A DNA stretch of 64,000 nucleotides from Fremontodendron californicum (Eukaryota; Streptophyta; Magnoliopsida; Malvales; Malvaceae): contig JAULJL010000032.1 in NCBI GenBank assembly GCA_030761205.1, forward strand, positions 6,267,134 through 6,331,133. The letters are read 5' to 3'. Position numbers and translations under genes: made by a program. Below the pieces are notes generated by a model. It did no database searches. It was not told the origin of the DNA and was given only the letters and a program-made list of their open reading frames with translations. Below, in pieces: positions 1 through 12,148 of the stretch (position 1 is its first letter; each line of letters starts with the position of its first letter).

Positions 1-2
1 TG

Positions 3-164
3 AAGTCTAGAAGGGGTAATGCTTATAGACGATTCCTAATAAAGTGGTTGGGCAAACCAGCTTGTGAAAGTACATGGATTGCCGAGGAAGAGTTAAGGAA
101 GATTGACCCTGAAGTATATGCTGAAGCAGCCAAAGTTTATTCTACGGATTCAGCTCCTTTTTAA
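3..164 (+). CDS. Gypsy polyprotein C-terminus, chromodomain-like (partial)
   Basis: An open frame enters from the left edge and ends at TAA 162-164. The 53 residues include FLIKWLGKPACESTWIAEEE, which has the spacing of the chromodomain-like tail of gypsy integrases (usual form: VKWKG, then TWE). In that family the tail follows integrase and helps direct insertion. The stop sits 11 bp before the LTR, as normal for such elements. There is no break in the visible part. Only the last exon-like end is seen, so clade assignment is not possible. Confidence 0.75.
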   Translation, partial: KSRRGNAYRRFLIKWLGKPACESTWIAEEELRKIDPEVYAEAAKVYSTDSAPF

Positions 165-175
165 CAAGGGGAGAT

Positions 176-479
176 TGATGCAGGAGCATCGACTTTAGTA
201 TAAATACTTATGCTTATTTACTTAGTTTTATTTAAGTAGAAGTCTTATGCTTTTAAGTATTATTTAGGTCATGTGATAGGCATGTGACTTTTAATAACTA
301 AGGTTATTATAAATACCCCAATTTAGGGTAGCAGCCGATAGCTTTATGATTGTTATTATCAGAGTTTTAACTCTTTCAATAAAAGGTTTAGCAGATTTAA
401 ACCTAAACCTAGTGTCCTTTTCGATTAAACAGCCTACTCTTCCTAATTTGTTTACTGTTCAAGATCTTACCCTGCATCA
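176..479 (+). repeat. 3' LTR of the gypsy element (304 bp)
   Basis: It begins TGATGCAGG and ends CCTGCATCA, a perfect 9-bp terminal inverted repeat with canonical TG...CA ends. It directly follows the polypurine tract. The sequence CAATAAAAGG at about 379-388 could serve as a polyadenylation signal. Confidence 0.85.
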
Positions 480-517
480 GTCGTGCAGGAGAAAAAGAGT
501 ATAATTGAAGGAGTAAC

Positions 518-2603
518 CTGCCAGCAACCAAGAAGCACACCAGTCGAAGTTAAAACTACCCTGTCTAAGACAATTTCTAAAGGGCATAGCCCCTCTGCAA
601 CAGCTCTAACAGCAGCTGCTTCAGCTTCAATCTGACAAAACAAATGAGGTTTCAAAACTTAAACCCAGCATCTAACAAGAAGAAGAAATGAGGTTTCAAA
701 ACTTAAACCCAACATCTGACAAGCACAAAATAGCTCCAACAGGCAGTTTACCTCAACTTCAGAGGCAGGGACAGGTACAATATGATGCGAGGCGTGGAAC
801 ATGCTGAAATGGTACAAACTAGAGTTCTGAAACCAGATTACTAACCAAAATATATAAGCATGTGAACATATGAGAATAAATACAGAAAAGAAAAAATTAT
901 CAAATAACTAAAGGAATAAACAAAGACACTGGCCTGAACTGTTATTGGTATTAAAAAAGTATCAAATAAATTAAAAAGATAACTTTAAATTGTGTAGCAA
1001 ACATCACTGTAAATATATATTTCCTTCCAACAGATTACCTTTATCAAAGTATGGGTCAAATACTTGTTTTACAGCCTCCCTGCGACAAGCAAAGCATGAA
1101 TATGACATTAAATAGAAGGCCACATCAATTATCTTGAAGTCCTATAAAATATAGAAAGCCTTTCTCAACTGTCCAAAGGTTTTCATATCACAAAGCTAAG
1201 CTCATCCAACTATTAGTTACAACTAGCTCTTAAATGGCCCTATAAAAGTAGATGTTTCAATTTATCCTTACACTAATGCAACATGATTGAAAATCCCATA
1301 TAACTAAGATGAGATTAAAAGTACTAACATAGGAATTTTAGTTCTGAGGTCTATGTTTTGTTAAGAAACAAGTAGGTCATAAATTTATTAATAACAAAAA
1401 AATAAAAACATATTCCAAAGGACACAAAATTCTTACGAGATGGGCACAGAGTATTCTGTGCTCATGTACAAAACATTGGCTCGTACAGGAGGATGTGCTG
1501 CCTGCAACGAGGAGGAAAGCCATTATTCACTGTTCATACAGGAGGATTGATTATAGCTCAGTTGACTCATATATTACCTTCAGTACAGGTGTTACAGATC
1601 CATCTTTGAAAGTAAAGAGATCTGAAAGTGACAATGACTGAGAAGTTTCACCATGTTTTAGAAAAGCTGCTCCATGCTCATCCAAATCCCTTTCCATTTT
1701 ATCATACAATGTTGATCTTCGGTTGGTATTTGAAATATCAGAATCTGATAGGGATGTCCCTGACAAAGTTAGCATATTCTAGTCTACATTCTAGAATATG
1801 TTTCGAGCACCACTTTAGAAATAATCTTGCCTAAATTTATGCAAACTTCTGTTTATATATATAAAAGCTGTCAATTTAATTTCTGATCAAGAATTTGATA
1901 GAAATCTTACAAAAAAAGGGTTTTTAGAGCTAAGGCAAACATGATAAATTAACACCTTCAATTCACAACTGGAAACATGATGTTCAATGGATTTCAAACC
2001 TAAAATCATCAAAAGAACGTCGCATCGTTGTTGCTGAAGCAGTCATCCTAAAAGTTCAGCCTTTTAATGCATAATTATAAAAGCAATTTTAAGAAGTAAA
2101 AGTAAAGAGGGAACAATATCCTCTCTTTTCCTTGTCAATCAATAAAAGCCACAACATTTACAATCAAAAGTCCCAAGTCCCAGAAAGAAAACATGAAGTT
2201 TCATCAAATGCCAGCAACAACAACTCATACATCCAGGATAATTAAATAGATCATATGAAAAATTATAATTAAGATCTCATGATAAACAACCAAGTTTTTC
2301 ATCAATTATAGTAAGCTAAACTGCCCTAAGATCTTAAAAGTTCCCATCTTTTTCCTTCATCAAACTTCATTCTTTTCAACTTTAATTACTAAGAAATCAT
2401 TGAAATGAATATGGAATGAGAAATTAAAAACTTCCCAGAGGAAGAAAGAAGTGGCAGAGATTACCTGAAGAAAGAGAAGGAGAAGAAAAGGAGGTGATGG
2501 AATTCTGGAGGGCCATTTGGAAGAGAGAGTAAAATAAAGCAACAGAGAAGAACCAGATTAAAGCAACAGTTTTTGAATGGCTCCAATTTCTAACTCTACC
2601 CAT
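518..2603 (-). CDS. Conserved plant protein of unknown function, N-terminal membrane anchor (5' six exons; 3' end outside window)
   Basis: Six exons join in frame with GT/AG borders: 2603-2465, 1759-1578, 1501-1437, 1079-1039, 840-752 and 631-518 (630 nt, 210 residues). The start is ATG at 2603 (MGRVRNWSHSKTVAL). Residues about 12-31 (TVALIWFFSVALFYSLFQMA) form one hydrophobic segment after a basic N-terminus, suggesting a type II membrane or signal-anchor protein. A Ser/Asp-rich stretch follows, then the conserved parts AAHPPVRANVLYMSTEYSVP, SLYHFSMFHASHHIVPVPAS and EGLCPLEIVLDRVVLTSTGV. I recognise this as a conserved plant family but know no function for it. The last visible exon ends at a GT donor (517-516). 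The remaining exons must lie beyond the gypsy element at 1-479, so either the element sits in a large intron or the gene is broken. Confidence 0.8.
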
Positions 2604-3522
2604 CACCTTTTCTTTGCTTATCTTTATCTTTTTCTTTCTTAAATTAACACCCAATGAATGGATGCTGCCATTCCTGGAGAAAGGATCAGAGAATGGTACA
2701 CTATTAACTATTTCTAATTTTCTATGGACTATGTGGAAGGTTTTTAGTAGGAAAAAGAAAATGGAAAAGATCCAACACAACAGAACATGGCCAGGTCTTT
2801 CACATGGAGGTTTTTGGGCCCTTAACTTTGCTTTTCACTAGGATGCCTACAGGCTACAGGTTACAGTTACACTTTTTTTTTGTCTTGGAAACTGTTCATT
2901 TTCTATTTATTTCTTTTTTGTAATTCTATAAGCATTTGTTGGTTAAATTTCATAAAAGTAAATAGTAAATAATGATCATTTTTCTTCTACTTGTGCAATT
3001 TTAATACCCACCCACCCAATTAATTATTATTAATATATTATTATGTAGTTAATTAGCAGTAGAGATGCAGAAACCTCTTTAAGAGCATGCACACACTTCT
3101 TTAATGGACATCTGTTTTTTACACACAATTTTGATAAACATATCAAATCATCCTTCTGGACACATTTCTGGCAAAATCATAATATTTAAAGAAATTATTT
3201 TTTTAATGACGTTTTTAATTTTACAAATAGAATTAATAAATGATACATATTTTTTAAAATATATTTAAAATTTTAAAAATTATATAATAATCTCGTAACT
3301 TTATTTATAAAATTAAATTTTTTTTACGATTAATTAATATATTAAAAATAAACTCTAATATTTAGGGGTCTTTTCAATCTTCATATATTTATGATTCAAT
3401 ATTGGGTTTGGTGGCAAACAGACAGCAAACAACATTACGCATGCAAACCCAATTTAACTAGGCTTCACTTCACTTTTTGCCAGCTTCCCCTTTTCATTGC
3501 TACTTTATATCACATGAAATGT
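2604..3522. other. Upstream region of the 518-2603 gene; no gene seen
   Basis: This holds the likely 5'UTR and promoter of the minus-strand gene, with pyrimidine/purine-rich stretches near 2610-2660. It then becomes very AT-rich (3000-3400). Short open frames here have no coding character. Confidence 0.5.
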
Positions 3523-5116
3523 CTGGTGTTTGATATGGGATGGTCATTTTAAAAGTTATGGTGATTTATACATGTTAAATAGATTATATATTTGACAATT
3601 ACTCTGTGATTTTATGTGGCAGTAATCTTAGATCATCGAGAGTGATTCATTGTCTTGGAGGATGATTTAACTCCGGTGGTGTTTGGTATGGGGTGATTAC
3701 TTCAAAAATTATGGTGATCTACATATGGTGAATAGATTACTATGTTTGGTAAATATTCAGTGATCCTACGTGATAGTGATCTTAGATCATCGAGAATGAT
3801 CAGATCACTGCCTTGGAGGGTGATCTAATTTTCATCTAAAAGGGTAGGAAACTTTTATCACAAAAGTGAATTGATATGTAAAATCAACTATATTCAATAT
3901 TACCCATTTAATAAGTGAATTAAAAATTTACTTTCTCTCAAAACTATATTTATTTTATAAATTTTTATATTTTCAAACTAATATTCATTTTACCAAGTTC
4001 AAAAAATAAATTTAGTGTTAATTTTCTTTAATTATGCTTTTAATAGATATAAGTGTTATTTTCTAATTCAAATGTTTTTTTTACATAACTTATATTATAA
4101 ATATTAGTTTACTTATAAATAAATATATTTGTTAATTTTATAATTAATTATACCTAAGAAAAGATTACTAATATTTTACAAATTATTATTTTTGAATAAC
4201 ATTAAAATCATTAACTTATGTAATTATTACAATATGTATGGTTATTTTGGTACTTTTGAATAAAATAATATTTGATGTTTAGTAACACCAAACACAATGA
4301 TTTTTAATTTTCAAAAATTAATGATTATTAACCAAACAAAGTGATTACAAATCAAGAATGATAAGATTATCTTAGTGATAAGTTCACCTCGATGATTAAA
4401 TTACCATGATGATACTAAAAATGATACCGAACGCTACCTAAAATGATGGAAAACTTTTATCACCAAAGTGAAGTAATATGTAAAATTAATTATAGTCAAT
4501 ATTTTCCATTTTATATGTGAATTAAAAATTTACTTTCTTTTAAAATTATATTATTTTATATTATAAATTTTTATATTTTCAAACTAATATTCATTTTACC
4601 AAGTTCAAAAAGTAAATTTAGTGCTATTTTTTTTTTAACTTTTTTCTTAAAATGTTTTATATATATATAACAAATCTTTTAGTTTTCTTTAATTATGATT
4701 TTAATAGATATAAACGTTATTTTCTAATTCAATATTTTTTACATAATTTATATTATAAATATTAGTTTACTTATCAATAAATATATTTATTAATTTTATA
4801 ATTTAATTATATCTAATTATGAAGTAAATAAAAGATTACTAATATTTTATAAATTATTATTTTTGAATAACATTAAAATCATTAACTTGTGTAATTATTA
4901 CAATATGCACGGCTATTTTGATGCTTTTAAACAAAATAATATTTGATTTTTAATAACACGAAACATATATAATGATCTTTAATTTCCAAAAATTAATGAT
5001 TATTAACCAAATAAAATGATCATAAATCACGAGTGATAAGATCACCTTAATAATGAGATCACTTCGGTGATTAGATTACCATAATGATATTAAAAATGAT
5101 ACCAAATGCTACCTTA
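3523..5116. repeat. AT-rich MITE-like repeat with an internal tandem duplication
   Basis: Two long segments are near copies of each other: 3841-4440 and 4441-5115. They share runs such as ATTAAAAATTTACTTTCT and AAACTAATATTCATTTTACC at an offset of about 600-680 bp. Both end in the motif GATACC(A/G)AA(T/C)GCTACC. The left side has partial inverted counterparts (GGTGTTTGGTATGGGGTGAT near 3677, and a weaker one at 3523). This fits a non-autonomous DNA transposon with imperfect inverted ends that has duplicated internally. I could not define a target duplication. Confidence 0.5.
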
Positions 5117-5156
5117 TAGTTTTTTTTTTTTATGGATAATTAATTAGAGATTATAT

Positions 5157-6679
5157 TAGGATGTTAATGGAGCGGGACGAGGATTGTTTTATCTATTTTC
5201 ACTCATTTTTGGGTGAATGTTGGAAACTTTCATCTCTATGAATGTCGGTTACATTTATAATCGTTTCACACTGTTCTACTCCGCTCCACCCAATTTTTTA
5301 TTAATTATTTTTAATTTAATATTATAAAAATTATATTATAATTTATTTATAAACATAATTTTAATATATAAAATTCTTTAATATATATAATATACGGGTA
5401 TATATATATATATTAAAAGTATATACATAATATTACTATATATATGATTTTAGTGTGTACACATAATATATATTAAAAATAGGGATAATGTCATGAATGG
5501 CCCCTGAAATTTATCAAATTTGTCAATGTAGTACTTATACTATAAAAATGTCTATTTTGGTATTTAAAGTTTACCCTCCGTGTGCTATTGTAGTACCTGT
5601 CAGTAACACCGTTAAAAATTGATGACGTAGCTTTTGTATCGAATGAAAACTTGACACGTGGCACCATATAACGATGCCACGTGTACTAACTAAAAAATTA
5701 TTATTTTAATTTTAAAAATAAAAATAAAAATAATATTATTTTAAAAATATAATGATGACATGTGGCACCATATAATGATGCCACGTGTATTAACTTAAAA
5801 AATTAATAAATATTTTTAAAAAATTTAAAAAAAATTTAAAAAATTTAAAAACTTTAAAATTTTAAAAAATAAAAAAATAAAAAAAAATTAAATTTTTTTT
5901 AAAAATTTAGAATTTTAAAAATTTTAAAAAAATTAAAAAAATTTAAAAAAATCATATTTAATTTTTGTAGTTTTTGTAATTTCCAAAAATAACTTTTTTT
6001 AAAAAAAAATTAGATATTATAAATGATTTAATATTTAATTTTAAAATATTTTATATTTTAAAAATAATTTTAGTTAAATATTTTAATTTTGTTACTTTTT
6101 AAAATTTTGAATTTAAAAAAATAGAATTTAATTTTAAAAAATAGAATTTTAAATTTTATTATTATTTTAATATAATTATTTAAGTTTTTTAAAAAATTAG
6201 ATATTAATTTTTAAAATTTTTTTTTTATTTTTAAAATATTTTTTTTATTTTTAAAATATTTTTTATTTTTTATCACAAAAATTCAGATATTAATTTCTAA
6301 AAAATCAGGTGATGCCATGTGTCATCACCTGATTGGTCAATGCCACATCATCATCTATATTTAACGGTGTTAAGTCAAAGTACCACATTGATACACGGTT
6401 TGATAATATAGGTACTACATTGAACATTTTTAAAGTATAGGTACCACATTGACAAATTTGATAAACTTCAGGGGCTATTCATGACATTATCCCTTAAAAA
6501 TATAAGAGAAAATATAAAATAGTTTAAGTGGTAAGATAATAATTTCGAAAAGCGGGACGAAATAAACATTTATCAAAACTATCATGCTTCACCCCACCCT
6601 CTCTTTTCAAAAAAAAAATCTCTTCATTCGAAATAGATCAATGCAAAATCCATCGACGAATCGGGTTTTGTCATCTCTA
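5157..6679. mobile_element. Non-autonomous hAT-like element with a nested MITE
   Basis: Terminal motifs TAGGATGTTAATGG (left) and GTCATCTCTA (right) are imperfect inverted repeats of the type TAGGGATGNCAA. A perfect 8-bp duplication, GATTATAT, flanks it at 5149-5156 and 6680-6687, as expected for hAT transposition. The interior is AT-rich without coding sequence and is interrupted by a Mutator-like MITE at 5482-6493. A related element lies at 11122-11592. Confidence 0.75.
5482..6493. mobile_element. Mutator-like MITE (1.0 kb, long inverted ends)
   Basis: The ends GGGATAATGTCATGAAT and ATTCATGACATTATCCC are exact inverted repeats, and the similarity runs inward about 70 bp on both sides. A perfect 9-bp duplication, TTAAAAATA, flanks it at 5473-5481 and 6494-6502. 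A 9-bp target site plus long inverted ends is the signature of Mutator-like elements. No transposase is present. Internal palindromes contain the G-box core CACGTG (about 5656-5681 and 5760-5787). Confidence 0.85.
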
Positions 6680-6698
6680 GATTATATACTCAAAATTT

Positions 6699-7246
6699 GG
6701 TTAAAGTAATTAAACAGTCCCTCTAATATAGTCAAAAGTGCATTTTAGTCCATGTACTATAAAAAGTGAGTAATTTAATCATTGTACGTTTGAAATTGGT
6801 GCAAAGAAGTAAAATTGGTAACAGTGTTAATGAAAAATCGTCTAAACACTGACATGGACATGTGAAAACTGAAATAAAATATGACTTAGAAAAAAAATGA
6901 TGATGTATCATATTTTTTACATAAGTGAAATTTAAAAAAACATAATTTTTTTTACCCGAATCCCTTCCTTACCCGTAAAAACATGTCATCATTTTTTTTC
7001 AAAGTCATCTATTCTGTTAGTTTCTAAATTTCACCTTTGACATGTCATCATTTTTTTCCAAATCATCTATTATATCAGTTTCACATGTCCATGTCAGTAT
7101 TTAGACGGTTTTTCATTAACATAATTATCAATTTTACTTCTTTGAATCAATTTCAAATGTACAAGGATTAAATTACTCACTTCTATAATACAGAGACTAA
7201 AATACACTTTTAACTATAATACAAAAACTATCTAAATACTTTAACC
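6699..7246. mobile_element. Mutator-like MITE (548 bp, very long inverted ends)
   Basis: The left arm from 6699 (GGTTAAAGTAATTAAACAG) and the right arm ending at 7246 (ATACTTTAACC) are imperfect inverted repeats for about 190 bp each. A perfect 9-bp duplication, TCAAAATTT, flanks it at 6690-6698 and 7247-7255. It lies 19 bp from the right end of the hAT-like element at 5157-6679. No coding sequence is present. Confidence 0.85.
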
Positions 7247-9249
7247 TCAAAATTTTAAGGTAACAAGTCATAAAATTAACAACATATAGCTCTTTTCTTC
7301 TTGGATTAATTGGTTTCTCTTCATTACTACCTTTTCAATTAATAAGATTCATTTATCAGAATTATTCACACATGTGAAAAAAATTAACAATTTACAAATG
7401 ATCTGATTTACTTGTGAAAGATTGTATTGAAAAAAAAAAATTTTAATACAATTAAGAATATCTTCAAATTTTGTTTGGATTTAATTTTTTTTTTAGTGAT
7501 TTTAAATTGACAGTATTCAATCCTTAATTTTACCTTTTGATTTTTTTTCTTCTAAATTTTACTCAAATAACTCCACCAAAGAGGATTCTAAATTCATGGA
7601 TTAATAATTATACTCTCATGTCTTAATGTTTGTGGTTAATTAAAAAGATCTAGCCATAAACATATGGCTTTAATGAAACAGTTTATCAACCAGTTTTTTT
7701 TAGTTCTAAAAAAAATTAAGTGCCAAATGTAGGAGCTAAAAACGATGTCCCTACCATGAGAGCACTGTCAAAGCCTTCTATTATATTGTCAGGTTGAATT
7801 ATATCTAAATTTGTCAATTTTGATCCAAATTTAAAAAATTTGTTTAATCTTTTCGAATCAGAATTTGATTCAATTCGATTTGATTATAAAAGGCAACAAT
7901 ACAAATCCGTCCAACCCAAACACAAAACAATCTAATCCGAAAATGCCTTGAATATAAAATAATTTAAATTCAAAATGATCCGAATTTAAAACAGAGGAAG
8001 TCCCAAAATCTGACAACAATTAAGTTGGTTTGGGTTGATTAATGTTGTTGGTGGGTCTTGACAAAACCTGCCTCTATGTGCTAACCACCAACCCACTGCA
8101 GGCAAAATTGGCAGTAGGTACAACTCTAAGCAAAGCAGCAAGATTGTATGCTTATCAAATCGTGGAATAAGGATTAAGAGATCTCCTGGGCCCAAATAAG
8201 GCATTTAAAAACTGGCATTAAGGGATTTCCTGGGCCAAAATTAAAAGAACCTGCTGATTGTTATCAGCCACTAAGCAACACGAGTTGACTACTTGCAATC
8301 CCCAAAGCCAAAAAACCCTTACCGACTTGTTGGTGCAACCTAAAATTGATAATATTGAATACGATACGATTACACTACACGAATACAATTCGAAAAAAAT
8401 AACTAAAACACGATATAACACGAAAAAAATAATACGGACATGACATTAATATACAAATGTGTCAAAATCTATATAACACAGATTATTAATACGTTAATAT
8501 TTATATAAATATAAAATACCTTAAACACGATTATGATAAAAAAAATATATACGAACACGATATAGATACGAATTACTAGATCTAATGCAACCTCCGAAAT
8601 ATACATGGTTGAGATGGTCTAATCATGCCATTTTGGGGATACAAAGGGGCCTTTTTCTTTTTCTTGTGATTGTCCCAAATGGGGTTCTCAAGTCCATGTG
8701 CAGCAATCGGTACGAACCAGACCGCTTCCTTTACTCGATGATGGTTTAATTTTTGAAACCTTTACCTACACAAACATCCACCCAATGCTCAATTAATGCC
8801 CAAACATGTGCTTGTATTAAATTGGAATCAACGTTTAATTGCTTCCCTTCTTAGCCCATTTTTATACCATGCAGGAATGCATCGTGCTTATAAGTACTAA
8901 TTAAAAAATATTTAATTATTTTTTAGAATTTTTTTTATATTTAATGTATTATTTTCATATTTCGATGATATTTATAATCATATCTAAGTATATATATGTG
9001 AGATGTGTTAAATGATTTGAATTTGAAAAAAAAAAATACAAAAGCAATAGTATAGGGTGTAAAAATATAATTTTTAAAATGACATATTTAATTTCTTTAG
9101 TTTTTGAACCTTTAATTAACAATATTTCTCTATATATGTACATTCCGGGTATTAGTTTTGTATTTTTGTTTATTCTCCCTAGCATTGGAACAAATAGGAG
9201 TAGTATATTTATATTAATTATAAAATGTTGACTAAATTTGATGTTATAA

Positions 9250-9510
9250 TTCAAATAACATCAACTCGATTAAAAAAGAAATACAAAAAAGGAAATAAAT
9301 TATAATATCAAATTATATAATAAAAATATTTATATCTCTTAATTTTTTATATAATATTTTTTTTGAAAAAGAATTACCTATTTATTTCTTAAATAACTAC
9401 ACATTTTTTTATTAAAAAAATGCTTATAAATAACTTCTTTTTATTTCAAAATATTTTTTTCATACAAAATTTGTTTCCACCGATAACGTGAGTGTACAAA
9501 TTTCTAATAT
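9250..9510. repeat. AT-rich dispersed repeat, copy 1
   Basis: It shares with 10235-10490 the ordered blocks AAATAAATTATAATATCAAA, TATTTATATTTTT-like, TTCTTAAATAA and TGCTTATAAATAACTT. Both copies close with AACGTGRGTGTA. A weaker third copy lies at about 10545-10790. Its class is unknown. Confidence 0.5.
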
Positions 9511-10234
9511 GTAGTAGTGCTATATGCAATAAAAATTGGGTTTTGCTAATCTTTAAGATTATCCTATTAGATAATTTATTATTTTCAATGCATTAAAATT
9601 TATCAAAATAACTATTATATTTAATATAAAATATTATTATTATAAATAATAATTTAACTGATCTTAATAAATATCTTAAAAACAATCGTTAATAAAATAT
9701 ATATAAATTATATTTTGATGACTGTATGAACTGATATAATCTTAATTATTTCTTTCTATTGCATGCAATCATTGAATAACAGAGATTATTGGCAGTTTGA
9801 AATAACAATATACAAAATAAAATATTTTTTTATTTTAAAAAAATAAAACTTCAATTTGCTGTAATAATTGATAGTACCATATATTCTTATGTTTACATTT
9901 GTAACATCTCAAAATTAATTTGAAAGAACATGGAAACTAAAAAAAAGGGTTAATATTCTCTTTTTTATTTTTTTGTGAGACATGAATATTACTTCTTGAA
10001 TTTAAGATTTTTACCTAAAATCTAATGTTTTAATTGTCGGATAAAGGGTCGGATGAAAGATTTATTTATTTTTCTCCTTTTTAATATGATTCTAAAGGTG
10101 GGTTTCAAAATGAGGATGAGATTAATATGAGATATTTTGTATGATGTGGTGTCGGTCATATATGAAGAAGACATTTTAGAAAAAAAAAAGTCTCTTTTAT
10201 ATTAATTATAAAAAGATTTTGGTTACGAATCAAG

Positions 10235-10490
10235 TAAAATTAATTCAATTAATAAAAAATTTAAATAAATTATAATATCAAATCATACGATAATAAAGTA
10301 TTTATATTTTTTGATTTTTTTATAATATATATTTTTTAAATAATTATCTACTTCTTTCTTAAATAATTACTCGCTTCTTCTTTAAAAAAAATACTTATAA
10401 ATAACTTATTCTTATATTTAAAAAAAAAATTACTCAAAATTGTTTTTTTCCCTTTCGCGCAACGTGGGTGTATAAATTTTTAGTTTTTTG
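10235..10490. repeat. AT-rich dispersed repeat, copy 2
   Basis: Direct-orientation relative of 9250-9510, with the same order of blocks ending in CAACGTGGGTGTA. No target duplication or inverted ends were recognised. Confidence 0.5.
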
Positions 10491-11121
10491 AATGCTCTTA
10501 TTTATATCATTATTTAAGTGTTTGGCTATGTTTGATATTATAATTTATTAAGAGTGTACCAACTCAATTAAATAAATTACCAAAAAATAAAAAATAAAAT
10601 AATAATTAAAATATAAAATAGAGTATATATATGTAATTTTTATTGATAAAATAAATATTTTTATTCTACATGTATTTTAAAGAAACTATTCACTCATGAC
10701 GTAATTTTCTTTAAAAAGCTACCCACCTATCACATTTTTCTTATTTTAAAACATAATTTTTATTTTTTTTTCAAATAAATTATAGGCGTCCCAAAATCTA
10801 ATACATTATGAATATCTCTCACTCTCACCACCAGGACATCAACACATAAACATGGCTGTTTGTTATTATCAAAAGCAAAAAACAAAAAGGCAAGTAAGAA
10901 TAATTTGAATTATCTGTTTATAAAACACTTTTACTATTAAAGTTAAATAAAATACTAATTTAAAAAAATTCTTTAATAATATAATATTTTCATTAATTTC
11001 ATTTTTTTATATATATAAATATCATCTTCTTAACGTATTTCATTTTCTAAATTGAAAGAATTGAATTTTTTTTTTTAATTCTGAAAATTGGAGGGTGATG
11101 GGATTGGGGAAGGCTAGGGAA

Positions 11122-11592
11122 TAGGGATAGCAAAATTCAATTAGCCAAACGAATTTCGTATCAATTCGTTTCGAGTGAGAAGTTTTTTTTTGGAAAAGTC
11201 AAGATAGGGTGGAACGAAACGATTGGTAAATGTTTGTTCCGCCCTTCCCGACTTTTGAAATTATTATTTTACCTTTTAAAATATTTTATATTTTCTTTTA
11301 TATATATATATATATATTAGATAGATATATACTAAAATCATATATATACGTACTAATATTATATATATGCTAAAGAATTATATATTGTAATTATGAATAA
11401 ATTATAATAAATTATTTATAATATTAAATTAAAAATAATTAATAAAAATGGGGTGAAGCGGTATGAAGCGGCGTGGAACGATTATGGACATAATCAATAT
11501 CCATGAAGACGAGAGTTATTAACATTCATATAAAAACGGGACGAAGGTGGATAAAACAATTCTCATCCCACCATGCTTCATTGCCATCCTTA
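11122..11592. repeat. hAT-like element remnant related to 5157-6679
   Basis: It starts TAGGGATAGCAAAA and ends TTGCCATCCTTA (imperfect inverted repeats). The subterminal parts, such as GGGTGAAGCGG and ACGGGACGAAGG, match those of the element at 5157-6679, and both have a TA-rich middle. I found no target duplication, so the ends may have decayed. Confidence 0.55.
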
Positions 11593-12148
11593 AGCTCCAT
11601 TTTCAACTAAAGAAAAAGAAGAAGAAGAAAATTTCTCTGAAACAAATTTGAAGACAGTAAAAACTTGGAAGTAAAAGTGTTCATGGCCCGGCTAGGGTGG
11701 ATTCGGATTTTAGGTATAGTATCAATATTATATTTATTTGTTTAAATTTGGTTCGATAATTCAGATTTTAAGTTCTATCCAAACCTATCTAGATTTATAA
11801 ATGGGTAGCCTAGATCAGCTTATATTATTTTTTATAAAAATATAAAAAATGTTATTTTTTATTGAATCTTTAGTAATTTTATTTTTTTCTTTTATTCAAT
11901 TTTAAAAAAATAAATAACTTAAAATATTTTCTAATATTTATATTATAATATTATATATTATATATTTATATGATATGAATTTCATAATATATAAATATAA
12001 AATAATATATATTATATTATATAATTAAAAAATAGGACAGATTACTGGATTTGGACTTTAAATGTTGAAGTCAAGGTTCGATCATTTTTTAAACAGTTTT
12101 ATTTTTTTGATCAAATTCATTTTTCGAGCTTGATATTTTTGTCCAAAC

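Larger units (their letters stand above)
1..479 (+). mobile_element. 3' end of a Ty3/gypsy LTR retrotransposon
   Basis: The window opens in the last codons of a gypsy polyprotein, followed by a purine-rich tract (about 164-175, ACAAGGGGAGAT) and a complete 3' LTR. The rest of the element lies to the left. It reads on the plus strand, so it is antisense to the gene at 518-2603, and its right edge (479) is only 38 bp beyond that gene's exon 6 donor site. The other LTR and target duplication are not visible. Confidence 0.85.
7256..11121. other. Gene-free AT-rich stretch with dispersed repeats
   Basis: No exon-like sequence was found. About 8380-8580 is a degenerate repeat rich in ACACGA and ATACGA; relatives occur at about 21050-21300, 21680-21800, 22340-22530 and 22640-22870. 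The remainder is AT-rich, with mononucleotide runs. Confidence 0.5.
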
